Origin: Myxococcales bacterium
Lineage (GTDB): Bacteria; Myxococcota_A; Polyangia; Polyangiales; Polyangiaceae
DNA: 33,001 nt
Assembly: GCA_021847645.1 (NCBI GenBank)
Contig: JAJZQG010000082.1
Span: 1 to 33,001 of the forward strand
Direction of reading: 5' to 3'
Below, piece after piece: positions 15,205-25,600 of the stretch. Under the pieces are notes generated by a model. That model was not told where the DNA came from. It saw only the letters and a program-made list of their open reading frames with translations, and ran no database searches. A program made the translations under genes and the position numbers. Within the stretch, counting starts at the first letter, position 1, and each line of letters starts with the position of its first letter.

Positions 15205-18200
15205 TCACGGTGAGGCCTGCGGGCCGTCCAGGGGCAATTCCTCCGTGTGTACCCAATCGACGGAGAGCCTGAGCCGGTCGCGCAGGGTCAGGTAGGGAGC
15301 GCTGACCGAATACTGCAGCAGGGCCCTGACGCGCTGCTCGGCCGGGAGCAGGCCAGCGCCGCCCGCCGACTCTTCGATTACCGAGATGGCCGGGCGCAGC
15401 TGGCCGCAGACCACGAAACCGGCACGATCGGAGGTCAAGTCCACAGCGTCCATCCAGGCGCCGATGGACAGCCGCCCACCACGTTTGAGCAGCGCGTGAA
15501 CGGGCCCGGCGAGGTGATCGCGCATCGAGCCCGCCAGGTTCGCCTCCAGAATCTTCTGGGCGTCGCGCGTGAGCCCTTCGACCTCGGGGTCCGCGGGCGT
15601 AGCCCCGGCCGTCACCCGGACCGCGGCCAACAGCCACGCCTTGAGGGCCAGCTTGGGCACGAAAGAGCGCACGTAGAAGCCGCTACGCAGATAGGCGAGG
15701 TGGGTGGCGGCGACGAAGGCCGCGCGGGACCTGGGCAGACGCGACCGGAGGACCGACGGTGCGAGCAGCAGGATGGGCTGCTCGCACGGCGCCATCGTCA
15801 GGGCGTGGCCCGGTCTGGGATTCTCGAACAGCAGTGGCATCGGGACGCCGAGCATGCGTGAGGCGAGCGCGAGGCTCTCGACGAGCGTGCCCGGGCAGGC
15901 GGCCGGATCGAGCGCACTGCGCCGGGAGAAGCCGAGATCGTGCAGCGAGCGAGCGCGGGCCTTGGCGATGACGGGCTGAAGCACTCGGAAGATGAGCGTG
16001 AGGTCGTCGTCCGCGTCCGGGTGCACCAGGAGCTCTGCCCAGTCGCGCTCGCTGAGCCTGGCCTGCTCGGGGATCGGGCCCGTGTCGCGGTACTGCTCGA
16101 AGTAGCGCGCCTCTGCCTGCTCGGCGGCCCCGAGCACCGTCAGGGCCTGGCAAGCCACCCAGGTGGCGTCGCGCCGCTTGGCGTCGGCATACATGCGCCG
16201 CAGGATGCGATAGGGCTGCGGGTCGCGAGGCGCACGGGCGACCATCGAGCGCGCGAAGCGCACGGCGCGATCCAGGTAGCGGACCGCGTCCTTCGCATAC
16301 AGGTCCAGCAGCAGGCTCTCCCGCTCGGGATCCTCGCCGCCGGCTTCCAACGACGCCTCCAGCACTGCCACCGCGTCGTCGTCCCGTCCGCAGGACATGT
16401 GCAGCTGAGCGAGCTCGCCGGCGAGCTGCCGGGCGCGGGGGAGCTCGTTGCAGCGGAACGCTTCGCGAATCTGCCGTTGATAGAGCAGCTCCAAGCCTTC
16501 GTTGTCGCCGATCTTGTGCTTGAGGGCGATGGCCTCGGCAACGATTGACTGGTCGGAGGGATCTTGAGCCACGGCGCGGTCGAGCAGCTCGGCGGCCCTG
16601 GCCTGGTCTCCCATCTCCTGGGAGGCGAGACCTGCGGCCGTGCGAAGATAGCGGGCTTTCTGCGCCGGCTCTTCGCTCAGATCGGCGAGCTTGGCGATGG
16701 CATCCACCAGCCTGGCCCAATCGCGCTCGGCCCGGTGGAACTCGGCGAGCTTGAGCAGCAGCTTGCGGTCCGACGGGCGCTCGGCCAGGGCGGCGGCGTA
16801 GCAGCGGCCAGCGGTCGTCCGATCGTCGAGCTCGTCTTCGGCCAGCTGGCCGATCTCGAGCAGCAGCAGGACACGGAGGTCACCCTGCACCTTGCCGAGC
16901 ATGCGCACCATGGTCTTGCTCAAGTCGAGCCACTGCTCGCGGGCGCGGTAGATCGCGGCCAGGGCGCGCAGGGGCTCGACGCCGTGCAGGTCGAGGTCGG
17001 CGGCACGCTCCAGCGGCGCGATGGCCTCCTCGAGGCGGCCTTCCCGGCGCAACGATTCGCCGCGCCGCCAGAGCACCTCGGCAAGCTGCGCGGGCTCGAG
17101 CGTGCGCCCGTGCTCCTGCACGAGCCTGGAGTTGAACTCCACACCCGAGGCGAAGTCCTCGGCGACGAACGCCACCTGCCCTGCGGCCAGCAGCGTGTCG
17201 CGCCCGTCGTCCCGCCCCAGGGCGTCGCGCAGGACCGACAGCGCCCGCTGGGACTGGCCGGCTCTTGCGAGGCATTCTGCATAACCACATAGAGCCGACG
17301 CAGCCTCCTTGTCGTCCAGGCCGCGGATGCTGCCCTCCACTGCCGCATAGCGGACACAGGCAGCCTCGTAGCGACCGGCGCGCCGATCGAGATCGGCGAG
17401 CAGCACCAGGGCGGGGACGTGGTCCGGGTCGAGCTCCACGGCAAACGCGGCAGCGGCCTCGGCGCGGGCCAGGTTGTCCGTTCGCGAGGCCAGCGTGCGC
17501 GCCAGCTGAGCGGACAGAGTGGCTTTGTCCTGCGCGCTTTCCATCGTGGGAATCGCCGCCTCCAGACAGCGAACCGCCAGCTCCACGTCGTTGTTGGCCA
17601 GGTAGGCCTCGTGCAATCCGATCGTGGCCCGCACGTGGGACGGTACCGCATCCAAGGCTCGCTTGTAGCGCTCGATGGCGCGAGCGTGCTCGCCACGCAA
17701 CGACAGGATGTCGGCTGCGCGCAAGTAGTAGTCCGCCCGGCGCGCGGGGTCCGCCTCGGTGTCCGCGAGGGCTTCGAGCGCTTCGGCCGCGCCTGCCTCG
17801 TCGCCCTCCGTGGCCCGCAGCGAGGCCAAGGCGTCGAGCGCCTGGGAGGAGTCGGGCCGAAGCAGCAACGCCCGCTCGTAGGCGTCGATGGCGAAGGCGG
17901 GCTCGTGCAGCGGGCCTGCCGCCAACGCGCCGAGCTCCAGCAGCTTGTCCGCCCGGGCGTCCGCGTCATCGAGGTGCGTGGCGTGCCGCTCGAGGGTCCA
18001 GGCGAGCGTGTCCCATTGCTTCAGGTCGCGATACAGGCGCCCCAACGACTCCAGGGCCGCCAGGTGCCCCGGCTCGACCTCCACGATACGCTCGAAAGCT
18101 GCGATGGCGCCCTTCTTATCCAGGAACTCGACCTCGTTGAGCACGGCCATGCGCTGCAGCAGAGCGGTCTTCTGCCCAGGCGTGACCGCGAGAGCAAGTT

Positions 18201-20532
18201 GCTTGTCCAAGTTGCCGAGCAGCTCCTCGGGACGGCGCAATGCGGTGTAAGCATCGCCGAGCTTGCGCAGCACGTGCTGGTCGGAGGGGTCGTCGGCCGC
18301 GGCCTGCTCGTAGAGCACGACGGCGTCGTTCAGGAGCTTGCGCTGTTCGTGGGCCTCGGCCAGCTCGCACAAGAGCCGCGCTCGCCCGGTGGCCGGAGCG
18401 GCCTCCACGCGACGCCGCATCACGCGCACGTAGTCGTCGAATCGCCCGGCCTGCATGTGCAGCTCGCACAGCGCCCGCCCCGCCGGTCCGTGGGACGGGT
18501 CCTCCTGCAAGATCTGCTCGTAGATGTCCATCGCGTGGGCCCCGTCGGACAGATACCGCTGCAGGACGGACGCGGCTTCGGCACGCAGGTCCCTGGATTG
18601 CGCCAGCCCTGGCGCGACACGGGCACGGGAGAGCAGCAATTCGGCCAGCTCGCGCCATTGCCCTGCCTGGCGGCACAGGTCCGCCATCGCCTCGAGCGCA
18701 GCGTCGTGCGCCGGGTCGGTCATCACGATCGCCTGGAAGCATTGCAGCGCCACGTCCATGCGGCTCACGTGGTCGCGATACCAGCCGCCCATCACGATCA
18801 ATCGCTGGTTCTTCTCGGCGGGGGACCGGATCACGATCACCTCCCGCGCGCAGACCTCCAGAACCTCCGTCCAGATCCTCTTGTCGGTGCCCGCCAGCCG
18901 CTCGACCGCCTGGGCGTGGGACGGGTCGGTCGGGTCGTTCAGGAACGCGTGCGCGTAGGCCACAACCGCCTGCTCCGTGTCGCCCAGCTTGGTCGCCAGC
19001 AGATCGCCCACCCTGGCCAGGACCCGCGCCTTGCTCTCCCCCGGCGGAGTCTGCTGCGCATGCTCCACCAGCAACTCGACCAGGCCCTGATAGTCCCCGG
19101 CACGGCGGTACGCGCGCTCGAGCGACGCCAACACGGTTTCGTCGCTGCGGTCGATCTCGAGCAGCGCGCGATAGGCCTGCGCGGCCGCTCGCGGATTCTC
19201 CGTGGGACCGTCGTACAGAAGGCCGGCGCGGGTGAGCAGACGGCGCCGCGCAGCCTGGGCCGAAGGCTCGCCGCGCAGCTGCTCAGCCGCCATCACGAAC
19301 GCCTCCGCGACCCGCCCCGGATGCGCCCCACGTCCCACGCTCTCTTCCAGCAGCGACGCGACCAGGTCGTCGGCCGGATTGTCGAACAACGACTGCAGCT
19401 GCGCGTCGAGCGCGTCCTCCGGAAATGCGTCGGTGCGTCGAACCGATTGCGCCGCCACCCCCTCGAGCATCTCGAAGACAGCCTCGGCGTCCGGCGGACG
19501 CTGCTCCGGGTCTTCCTGCAACAGCGAATGCACGATCTCGTCGAAGTCGGGCAGGATCCAGCCCCGGGGCGCGACCAGGCTCAGTGGTTCGGGCGTGTGC
19601 GTGAACCTTGCCTTGAGCAGCGCCTGGCTCGTCCCGCCATAGGCCGGCCTGCCCGCCAGAAGCGCATAAAGCAGCAGCCCAAACGAGTAAACGTCGCTGC
19701 GCGGTGTCGGCGGCTCGCCCAGCAGCTGCTCGGGTGCCGCGTACGCGAGCGGCCCGTGGGGCCCTCGCCTGGCCGACGCGCCCCCCACCAACTGCCGCGT
19801 GCGCAGGTGATGCGTGCCAGCGTCGAGCAGCACCGCGCTCAGGGCTTGAGGCTCGCCGCCGACCAGTGCGTTGTCCGGGTGAATCGCGCCGTGCACCAGG
19901 CGACGACGGTGCAGGGCGCCCAGCGACTCGAGGACCGAGCGCAGGATCGACCAGGCCTTGCGCGGCTTCCAGGGCGTGCCCAGCTGGCTGGACAGGGGCT
20001 CTCCCGACGACAAGCCCGCCGCCACCGCCACAATGCGCTCGTCTCGAAACACGACGACGTCGTTGGGAAGCCCTGGCTCCCCGGTGTCACCGGACAGACG
20101 GCTGGCAACCAGATACCGCTCGACGGCCGATCTGTCGACCATGGCGGCCGGGCGCAGCACGCGCACACGGAGCATGTCGTCGCCGCGGCTCGCCGCATAC
20201 ACGGTTGCGGCCGGGCTTCGACCGAGCACCGCTTGCAGCAGCCAGGGGCCGAGGTGCGCGCCGACCGACGGTTCGTCCGCAGCCCGGTGCCCATACCTGC
20301 TCAGCTCATCGAGGCGGCGGTCTGCCCCCGGACGGGCGAACATGACGACATCGGCGAGGGCCTCGACGGCGTCGAGCTGCCGGGCACGCTCGACGATCGT
20401 GTCGGCTGCGGCGCCCTTGACCTGCCAGCCTTGCAGTTCGGCAGGATCGACATCCAGGTGCCGGGCCGCGATGTCGGTCAGCTCGGCGAGGTCGAAAAGT
20501 CTCTCGAGTTCGGCGCGAAGGACATTGAGCAT
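15205..20532 (-). CDS. Giant pseudokinase-TPR protein
   Basis: 1775 aa from the ATG at 20532 (GGTGG just upstream); a GTG at 20541 would add three residues. Residues 1-70 form a small all-helical domain resembling effector-associated domains by hydrophobic pattern. Residues about 95-360 have a kinase fold: degenerate glycine loop (LGRSPAATVYAA), AAPEQLLG and SDVYSFGLLLYALLAG. The ATP-binding Lys is Arg (LRVRVL), HRDxKxxN reads HGAIHPDN (catalytic Asp replaced by Ala216), and DFG reads DAG, so phosphotransfer is unlikely. About 1100 residues of TPR-like repeats follow (such as ALEAMADLCRQAGQWRELAE). The last 280 residues form a separate domain also recognisable in the 1809-aa protein upstream. 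No signal peptide or membrane helix is visible. Probably a cytoplasmic scaffold or sensor; the pathway is unknown. Confidence 0.9.
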   Translation of the reverse strand: MLNVLRAELERLFDLAELTDIAARHLDVDPAELQGWQVKGAAADTIVERARQLDAVEALADVVMFARPGADRRLDELSRYGHRAADEPSVGAHLGPWLLQAVLGRSPAATVYAASRGDDMLRVRVLRPAAMVDRSAVERYLVASRLSGDTGEPGLPNDVVVFRDERIVAVAAGLSSGEPLSSQLGTPWKPRKAWSILRSVLESLGALHRRRLVHGAIHPDNALVGGEPQALSAVLLDAGTHHLRTRQLVGGASARRGPHGPLAYAAPEQLLGEPPTPRSDVYSFGLLLYALLAGRPAYGGTSQALLKARFTHTPEPLSLVAPRGWILPDFDEIVHSLLQEDPEQRPPDAEAVFEMLEGVAAQSVRRTDAFPEDALDAQLQSLFDNPADDLVASLLEESVGRGAHPGRVAEAFVMAAEQLRGEPSAQAARRRLLTRAGLLYDGPTENPRAAAQAYRALLEIDRSDETVLASLERAYRRAGDYQGLVELLVEHAQQTPPGESKARVLARVGDLLATKLGDTEQAVVAYAHAFLNDPTDPSHAQAVERLAGTDKRIWTEVLEVCAREVIVIRSPAEKNQRLIVMGGWYRDHVSRMDVALQCFQAIVMTDPAHDAALEAMADLCRQAGQWRELAELLLSRARVAPGLAQSRDLRAEAASVLQRYLSDGAHAMDIYEQILQEDPSHGPAGRALCELHMQAGRFDDYVRVMRRRVEAAPATGRARLLCELAEAHEQRKLLNDAVVLYEQAAADDPSDQHVLRKLGDAYTALRRPEELLGNLDKQLALAVTPGQKTALLQRMAVLNEVEFLDKKGAIAAFERIVEVEPGHLAALESLGRLYRDLKQWDTLAWTLERHATHLDDADARADKLLELGALAAGPLHEPAFAIDAYERALLLRPDSSQALDALASLRATEGDEAGAAEALEALADTEADPARRADYYLRAADILSLRGEHARAIERYKRALDAVPSHVRATIGLHEAYLANNDVELAVRCLEAAIPTMESAQDKATLSAQLARTLASRTDNLARAEAAAAFAVELDPDHVPALVLLADLDRRAGRYEAACVRYAAVEGSIRGLDDKEAASALCGYAECLARAGQSQRALSVLRDALGRDDGRDTLLAAGQVAFVAEDFASGVEFNSRLVQEHGRTLEPAQLAEVLWRRGESLRREGRLEEAIAPLERAADLDLHGVEPLRALAAIYRAREQWLDLSKTMVRMLGKVQGDLRVLLLLEIGQLAEDELDDRTTAGRCYAAALAERPSDRKLLLKLAEFHRAERDWARLVDAIAKLADLSEEPAQKARYLRTAAGLASQEMGDQARAAELLDRAVAQDPSDQSIVAEAIALKHKIGDNEGLELLYQRQIREAFRCNELPRARQLAGELAQLHMSCGRDDDAVAVLEASLEAGGEDPERESLLLDLYAKDAVRYLDRAVRFARSMVARAPRDPQPYRILRRMYADAKRRDATWVACQALTVLGAAEQAEARYFEQYRDTGPIPEQARLSERDWAELLVHPDADDDLTLIFRVLQPVIAKARARSLHDLGFSRRSALDPAACPGTLVESLALASRMLGVPMPLLFENPRPGHALTMAPCEQPILLLAPSVLRSRLPRSRAAFVAATHLAYLRSGFYVRSFVPKLALKAWLLAAVRVTAGATPADPEVEGLTRDAQKILEANLAGSMRDHLAGPVHALLKRGGRLSIGAWMDAVDLTSDRAGFVVCGQLRPAISVIEESAGGAGLLPAEQRVRALLQYSVSAPYLTLRDRLRLSVDWVHTEELPLDGPQASP

Positions 20533-20742
20533 TGGATCCACCCGGGTTGCCGGCCATGCGTGCTTTCGGTCAGACGCACACCGACATTGCAGTTCCGCTA
20601 TTGCAGTATCCGCGACGGCGCGGCGAGTCGCCCATGGGAGCCCCCCAAACGAGGTTCAGTACACACCAGGACTCGCCGGGAAGCAAGCGCCGTCTTGTGG
20701 CCCTCAAGAGCGCGGTGGCCGCGGCCGGGGCAAGGGATCGGG
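20533..20742. promoter_or_regulatory. 210-nt upstream region of the pseudokinase-TPR gene with direct repeats
   Basis: ATTGCAGT occurs twice, at 20586-20593 and 20600-20607 (14 bp apart, on the minus strand ACTGCAAT). This lies 54-75 bp upstream of the start codon and looks like a regulator-binding pair. No clear sigma-70 or sigma-54 boxes were found. The gap is long enough for the pseudokinase gene to have its own promoter. Confidence 0.35.
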
Positions 20743-21264
20743 CTAGCGGATCCGGAACGAATCGAAGAACGCCCGCTTGTCTCTCGCCGACAGCTGCCCC
20801 GGGCGACTGGCCGTGGACACCTGATAGAGCCGCGAGGCGGCCAGCACCACCAGCAGATCGTACTCGACGCCGGAAGCGGCGCGAATCGCCGTGCGCCGGG
20901 CCGGATATCCCTGCCAGGTGGTCGCGCCCTGGCTCAGCATCTGCCCCGACACTTGCTGAAGCGTGGACCGCTGCGCGTCGAGAAGAAGCGCCCGGGCCTT
21001 TTCCGGCTCCACGGTTTCAAAGGGGTAGTCGGTATACGTCACCGAGTAGACCGCGGCGCCGTCCTTGACTTCCGCCTCGTAGAATCGAACGTCCAGCAGC
21101 CCCCATCCGCTGTTGGCCTTCTGATCCCCGGTGCGCGGCCGGACCGGCATGCTGACCGAGAATCTGCCTTCCGGCGAGTCGATCGCTCGCCAGGGCTCGT
21201 CGCGCGCGCACTGGCAGACCGCGACCGACAGGCACCCGAGCAAAAGCCGCCTGCGGTCCGGCAT
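20743..21264 (-). CDS. Small exported or lipoprotein, unknown function
   Basis: 173 aa from the ATG at 21264, which has a GAGGGGG ribosome site; an ATG at 21297 lacks one. The N-terminus MPDRRRLLLGCLSVAVCQCA is a short basic-plus-hydrophobic export signal with Cys at 11, 17 and 19. The lipobox is ambiguous (LLGC or VAVC), so lipidation is uncertain. The mature part is a compact alpha/beta domain with FSVSMPVRP, a VYSVTYTDYP strand, a LLLDAQRSTLQQ helix and a closing FFDSFRI motif. This order is common in uncharacterised secreted bacterial proteins that read 'SPEGRFSVxxP ... YxVxYxD ... FxxSF'. It lies 70 nt after the tail-anchored gene (37 nt if the start is 21297) and before the pseudokinase gene, in the same direction. 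Confidence 0.8.
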   Translation of the reverse strand: MPDRRRLLLGCLSVAVCQCARDEPWRAIDSPEGRFSVSMPVRPRTGDQKANSGWGLLDVRFYEAEVKDGAAVYSVTYTDYPFETVEPEKARALLLDAQRSTLQQVSGQMLSQGATTWQGYPARRTAIRAASGVEYDLLVVLAASRLYQVSTASRPGQLSARDKRAFFDSFRIR

Positions 21265-21334
21265 GCCCCCTCGAGCCACGGACGTCGAACCACGCATCAG
21301 GCCAGTTCGAGAAGACAAGCACGAATGATCGCTT

Positions 21335-22600
21335 TCATGCATGAACGAGGACATACGCAAGCATCGCGACCGATAAAAGGAAGATGAACACCGCGCCGAG
21401 AAACAGCACCACGACGGTCCTGGGGATGGGCGTCGCGGCCGGTGCCGTCGCAGGCGCCGCGGAGACGAACGGCTCGGAGGGTCGGAGCCGATCCGGCGCA
21501 GCCCCCGGCGCGCGGGCCGACGACGGCGACGAGGCTCGCGCCGGCGGGTCGGCGACAAGCGGTGCGGACGGCGGGGCGACCGCGGCGGCCGGGGACGGTG
21601 CAGCCAGCGAGCCCGCGATCAGCTCTCCGAGCGGCGGGCGAGGCAAGTCCTCGGGCGCCATGCGAACCGTGGCTTTGTCCTGCAACGGGTCGGCGCCGTG
21701 TTCCCCGGCGGTCAGCGTGGAAGCCGAATAGACGGACGTGGCCTCTTCGAGGCGGGACGCGGCGGTCCCGACCTGCCACTCCTCTTCCCGGACCGAGGCC
21801 TTGAGGTGCGCCGTCGGGTCGATCTGCCGGATCATGTCGAAGACTGCGCTCGCCGCGGTCGTCACCGCGAGCAGGGAGGCCGCCGGGAAGAAGGCGCCTT
21901 CCCAGGTGCTGACGTGGGCCTGCCACAGGATGGAGTCACGCCTGGGGCTAACGCGCCAATCGAGCTCGACGTATCCGGTGCCCGCCTCTGCGTGCAGATC
22001 GAACACGTCGGTGACGCGACGCGCGGCGCGAATGCCGGCGACCCGGGCGAGGAGCAACGCGCGTCCATCGAGGAACCTTGGGGATGTGAGCTCGTTGACG
22101 GCGGCGGGCGCGAGCCTGATCTCGCAACGAGCGACCGAGCCGAACCAGTGCTCGGAGGAGCCTTCCCGGGGCTTTCCCATCGCCACCGAGATTTCCTCGT
22201 ACGCCAACGCCACCAATCTCGCATTGGGAGCGAGGCTTGCGAGCACCGCCCGGTCGACGGCGCGCATGGCACGCCAATCGGCGTCGGGCAACGGGCGTGA
22301 AGGCCCCAGCGCCCGCGCGAGATGCTCGGGCACCTGATCGGGATTGGGCTCGGCGACCTGGGGAACGAGCTTGATGTACTTGGGAGGCACCCGCTCGGCC
22401 AGCTTGCGGACCGCGGCCCAATCCACCACGCCTTGCAGGCCGGCGCGGGCCAACTCGAAACGCACATCGAACGCGAGCGCCTGCCAGCCCTTGGGCGCGA
22501 CCAGCAGCCCGGCCTGGGACATCGCGCGCAGCGCTGCCAGGGGCGGGCGGGGCAGGTCGTCGGTCAGCTCCTCGAATTCGTAGACGATCCTCTCGATCAT
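21335..22600 (-). CDS. Tail-anchored, proline/alanine-rich protein of unknown function
   Basis: 421 aa from the ATG at 22600, with GGAAG 6-7 nt upstream; a TTG at 22627 is less likely. Residues 1-270 form a folded domain with no family I recognise. Residues 325-394 are Pro/Ala/Ser-rich and disordered. One C-terminal helix (about 395-417, TVVVLFLGAVFIFLLSVAML) leaves only a few residues outside, making it a C-tail-anchored inner-membrane protein with a cytoplasmic body. The motif DLPRPPL occurs twice, at residues 15-21 and 318-324, suggesting a repeated docking element. The gene lies between the two giant TPR genes, 71 nt after the first, so it could anchor a TPR assembly to the membrane. This role is inferred from layout only. 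Confidence 0.85.
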   Translation of the reverse strand: MIERIVYEFEELTDDLPRPPLAALRAMSQAGLLVAPKGWQALAFDVRFELARAGLQGVVDWAAVRKLAERVPPKYIKLVPQVAEPNPDQVPEHLARALGPSRPLPDADWRAMRAVDRAVLASLAPNARLVALAYEEISVAMGKPREGSSEHWFGSVARCEIRLAPAAVNELTSPRFLDGRALLLARVAGIRAARRVTDVFDLHAEAGTGYVELDWRVSPRRDSILWQAHVSTWEGAFFPAASLLAVTTAASAVFDMIRQIDPTAHLKASVREEEWQVGTAASRLEEATSVYSASTLTAGEHGADPLQDKATVRMAPEDLPRPPLGELIAGSLAAPSPAAAVAPPSAPLVADPPARASSPSSARAPGAAPDRLRPSEPFVSAAPATAPAATPIPRTVVVLFLGAVFIFLLSVAMLAYVLVHA

Positions 22601-22671
22601 CCCATCTTCCGTGGTGTTCCGCGTCAAGCCGGCATCCTACCGGCGTACCAAGGTCGCGCGCAATCCCGGGC

Positions 22672-25600
22672 TCAGCCCGCCCGCAACATCGCCCTGGCGA
22701 TCGGCGTGGCCTCCGCCGACAGCGTCCAGAAAAACAGGTCGCGCAGCGTGGCGTGGCCGAAGGCCGCCCGGACCACCTGGCCTCCCCACACGCGCGAAAG
22801 CTCTGCGTCGGTGCGCCATACGTGGTTGAACGTCGCAATCCAGTCGCCCGACACGAGCCATGCACAGCGCCAGCTCGCCGCCCGGACCGCCTCGCGCCAC
22901 ACCCCTACGTCCAGGTCGAGCGAGGCCTCCTCGGCCAGCTCGTCGAGCGATCGCCTGTGCTTGCGGCTGGCTGCTTTCGCGATGCGAGGACGCCACTGCG
23001 CCGCAGCCTCCTCGCGTGCCGGCGTCAGCCCGCCCGCATCCCAGCCCGGACGGCCCACGGCCAGGGCGCCCAGGATCAGGCCGTCGAGCTCGGCGGCGGA
23101 CATTTGCTCGATCCACGGCACGCCAAGGGCGACGAGCGTGAGCAGGCGCACCAACCCGGCCACCTGCTCGGAGGCCGGGAGGCGGTCGAAGCCCACGGGC
23201 AGCAGCACCGTGGCCGGCGTACCGGCGACAACGCGGGGCATGGGAAGCGACGGCACGTCGACGAACAGGTCGAAAGCGATGGCACCGAAGGCCGGGGCGA
23301 AGCGGTCGGCGAGCACGCGCAAGGGGTGCGGCGATCGGGCGCCGAGGCGGGCGGAGGACGGCAGACGTGCGGCGATGGGGTCGGGGGCGACCAGCTTGGG
23401 CATCAGGTCTTCGAGCACCGAGGCCACACGCAGCGCTACGCCATTGGCCAGCTGCGGCGCCACGCTGCGCTCGATGGCGGGCTGCTCGAGACAGCCGTAG
23501 GCCGGTCCCTGGTCGGGGAGTCGCCGCGCGCGCAAGGCGGCGACCCGCTCCTCGGCTCCATAGCCGAAGCAGGCGAGGATCTCTTCGGTCGCCAGGGACT
23601 GGGCCGCACGTCCCGTTGCCTGCAGGCTGCGCCCGAGCGCGAGCACCATGGGCACCACGGCCGCGGCCTCCATCTGCGCCGCCGGGTGCTTGAACAGCGC
23701 GTCGCGCAGCTCGGTGATGGCCTCCTCGTGGGCGCCCAGCGCGGTCAGGGCGTCGGCCAGCGCCATCGTGCTCTCGAGCCGGGCGGGGTCGAGCGCGATG
23801 GCCTGCCGCAGGCGCGCCAGCCCTTCCCGCGGGCGCCCCAGGACTCCGGCCTCCAGCCGGCCGATCTCGATCAACCACGCAGGACGGTGCGGCACCGAGA
23901 ACAGGTCGGCCATGGCCAGGACACGGTGCATGGCTTGCACGTAGGCGATCGCGTTGTCGACCTCGTCGGGGCGCAACAGGTGGGCGAGCCTCCGGAGCGC
24001 GGCCGGATCGTCGCCGCTCAACGCGACTGCGATACAGGTCAATCGCTCGTGCTCCTTGCCATCGCCCAGCAGCTCGTGGATACGCTCGAGCCGCTCGATG
24101 ATCCGCAGGCGCTCGGCCCTGTCGAGCTTTTCGGCAGCGGCTTCCACCTCGGCCGCCTCACGGCGGGCGTCCTCCCAGGTGTCTCGCTGGTGAGCATGGG
24201 ACTCCGCCAGGTGCAGCGATGCGCGCATCCGCTCCAGGGGATCCTGCGTGATGGCGAGGGCCGAGCGGGCCGCGTCGGCCGCCTCCGGCCAGAGCTGCAC
24301 CGCGTTGCAGGCGTCGGCGAGCGCGATGAGGGTGGGCACGTGGCCCGGAACCTTGGCGCGCACGCGACGCAAGGCCTCGACGGCCACGTTGGGCTCACCC
24401 AGGCGCTCGCGCGCAATCTTCGCCAGGGAGCCGCCGATCGCGGCGATCTGCACTTGGCTCGACGCCCGCTCGAGAGCATCGCGAAGGGCGTCCGCGACAT
24501 GACCCGCATCGGCGCCCAAGGCCAGCAGACCCACGATTCCGGCCACCGCGCGGCCTTGATCGGCGTCGAGCTCGAGGGCCCTGGCGAAGAGCGACAGCGC
24601 TCGCGGCACGTCGCCCGTTCCGGCGGCCAGGAGCATGTCGCCGGCCACGGCGCAGTGCTCGGCGCGAACGACGGAGTCCGACTCGATGCTGCCCAAGGCG
24701 ACGTGAGCCTCGACCATCGCGAGCTGGTCGCCCAGGCTGTGGGCCACGCGAAGCAGATTGCGTGCGGCGGTCAGGCACTCGGGCCAACGGGACAGGCACG
24801 AGCGGTAGCGCTGCATGGCCTCGGAAGGCGAGGGCGTTCCCAGATCGCGCGCGGCGCGCTCGATCACGAGGCCACTGGCCAGATCGAGCGCCGCGGACGC
24901 AGCGGGGTCGCCCAGGGCACCGGACACGACCGACAACGAGGCGGCGAGCGACGAGGCCCGATCCATGCTGGTCGCGTCGAGGCCGGTCTCGCGGATCATC
25001 GCCTCGTGCACGACCGGCTCGTTGGGCTGCGTATAGCGCAGTCGTGTGAGCGTGTCGTCGCCCTCGGGCGGCGCGACATCGCGATGCTGCTCGAGGAACC
25101 GCACCTCCCACAACGCCGCGGCCTGCACGTCGGGAAGGAAAGCGCGCTCGGCCTGGGTGCGCAGCAGCACCGCCAGGGCGCTCCAGTTCTCCGTGCGCCG
25201 CAGGGATTGCTCGAGCAGGCGCTGGGCCGCCACATGATCGGGATCCACGCCGATCACCTCGTCGAGCAGGGCGATGGCGCGCACATGATCGCGCTCCGCC
25301 ACCAGCAGCTCCGCGAGCTGGACCAGCAGCGACTTGCGGTCCTCGGCACCGGCGCGCGCGAGGCGGCGCTCGAGCAGCGCCACCAGGTCGCCCGGCTTGC
25401 CGCGGCGCTCGAGCACACGAACCAGGCGCTCGAAGATCGCCGCGTCGTCCGGTGCGCTCGCGTGCGCCTGCTGCAGGGCCGACAACGCACCTTCCAGATC
25501 CTCGAGCCGATCGTCCAGGATCTCGGCGGCCTGGGCGAACAGGGCGGCGCGAGCCGACGGCTCGGGGGCGTGCTCGGCCATCTGCATCAGCTCGTCGGCC

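Noticed and set aside
17419..21387. Plus-strand open frame of about 1320 codons opposite the pseudokinase-TPR gene and its upstream neighbours
   Set aside because: It crosses two intergenic gaps and several minus-strand genes and has Arg/Gln/Val-rich composition without motifs, so it is an antisense shadow.
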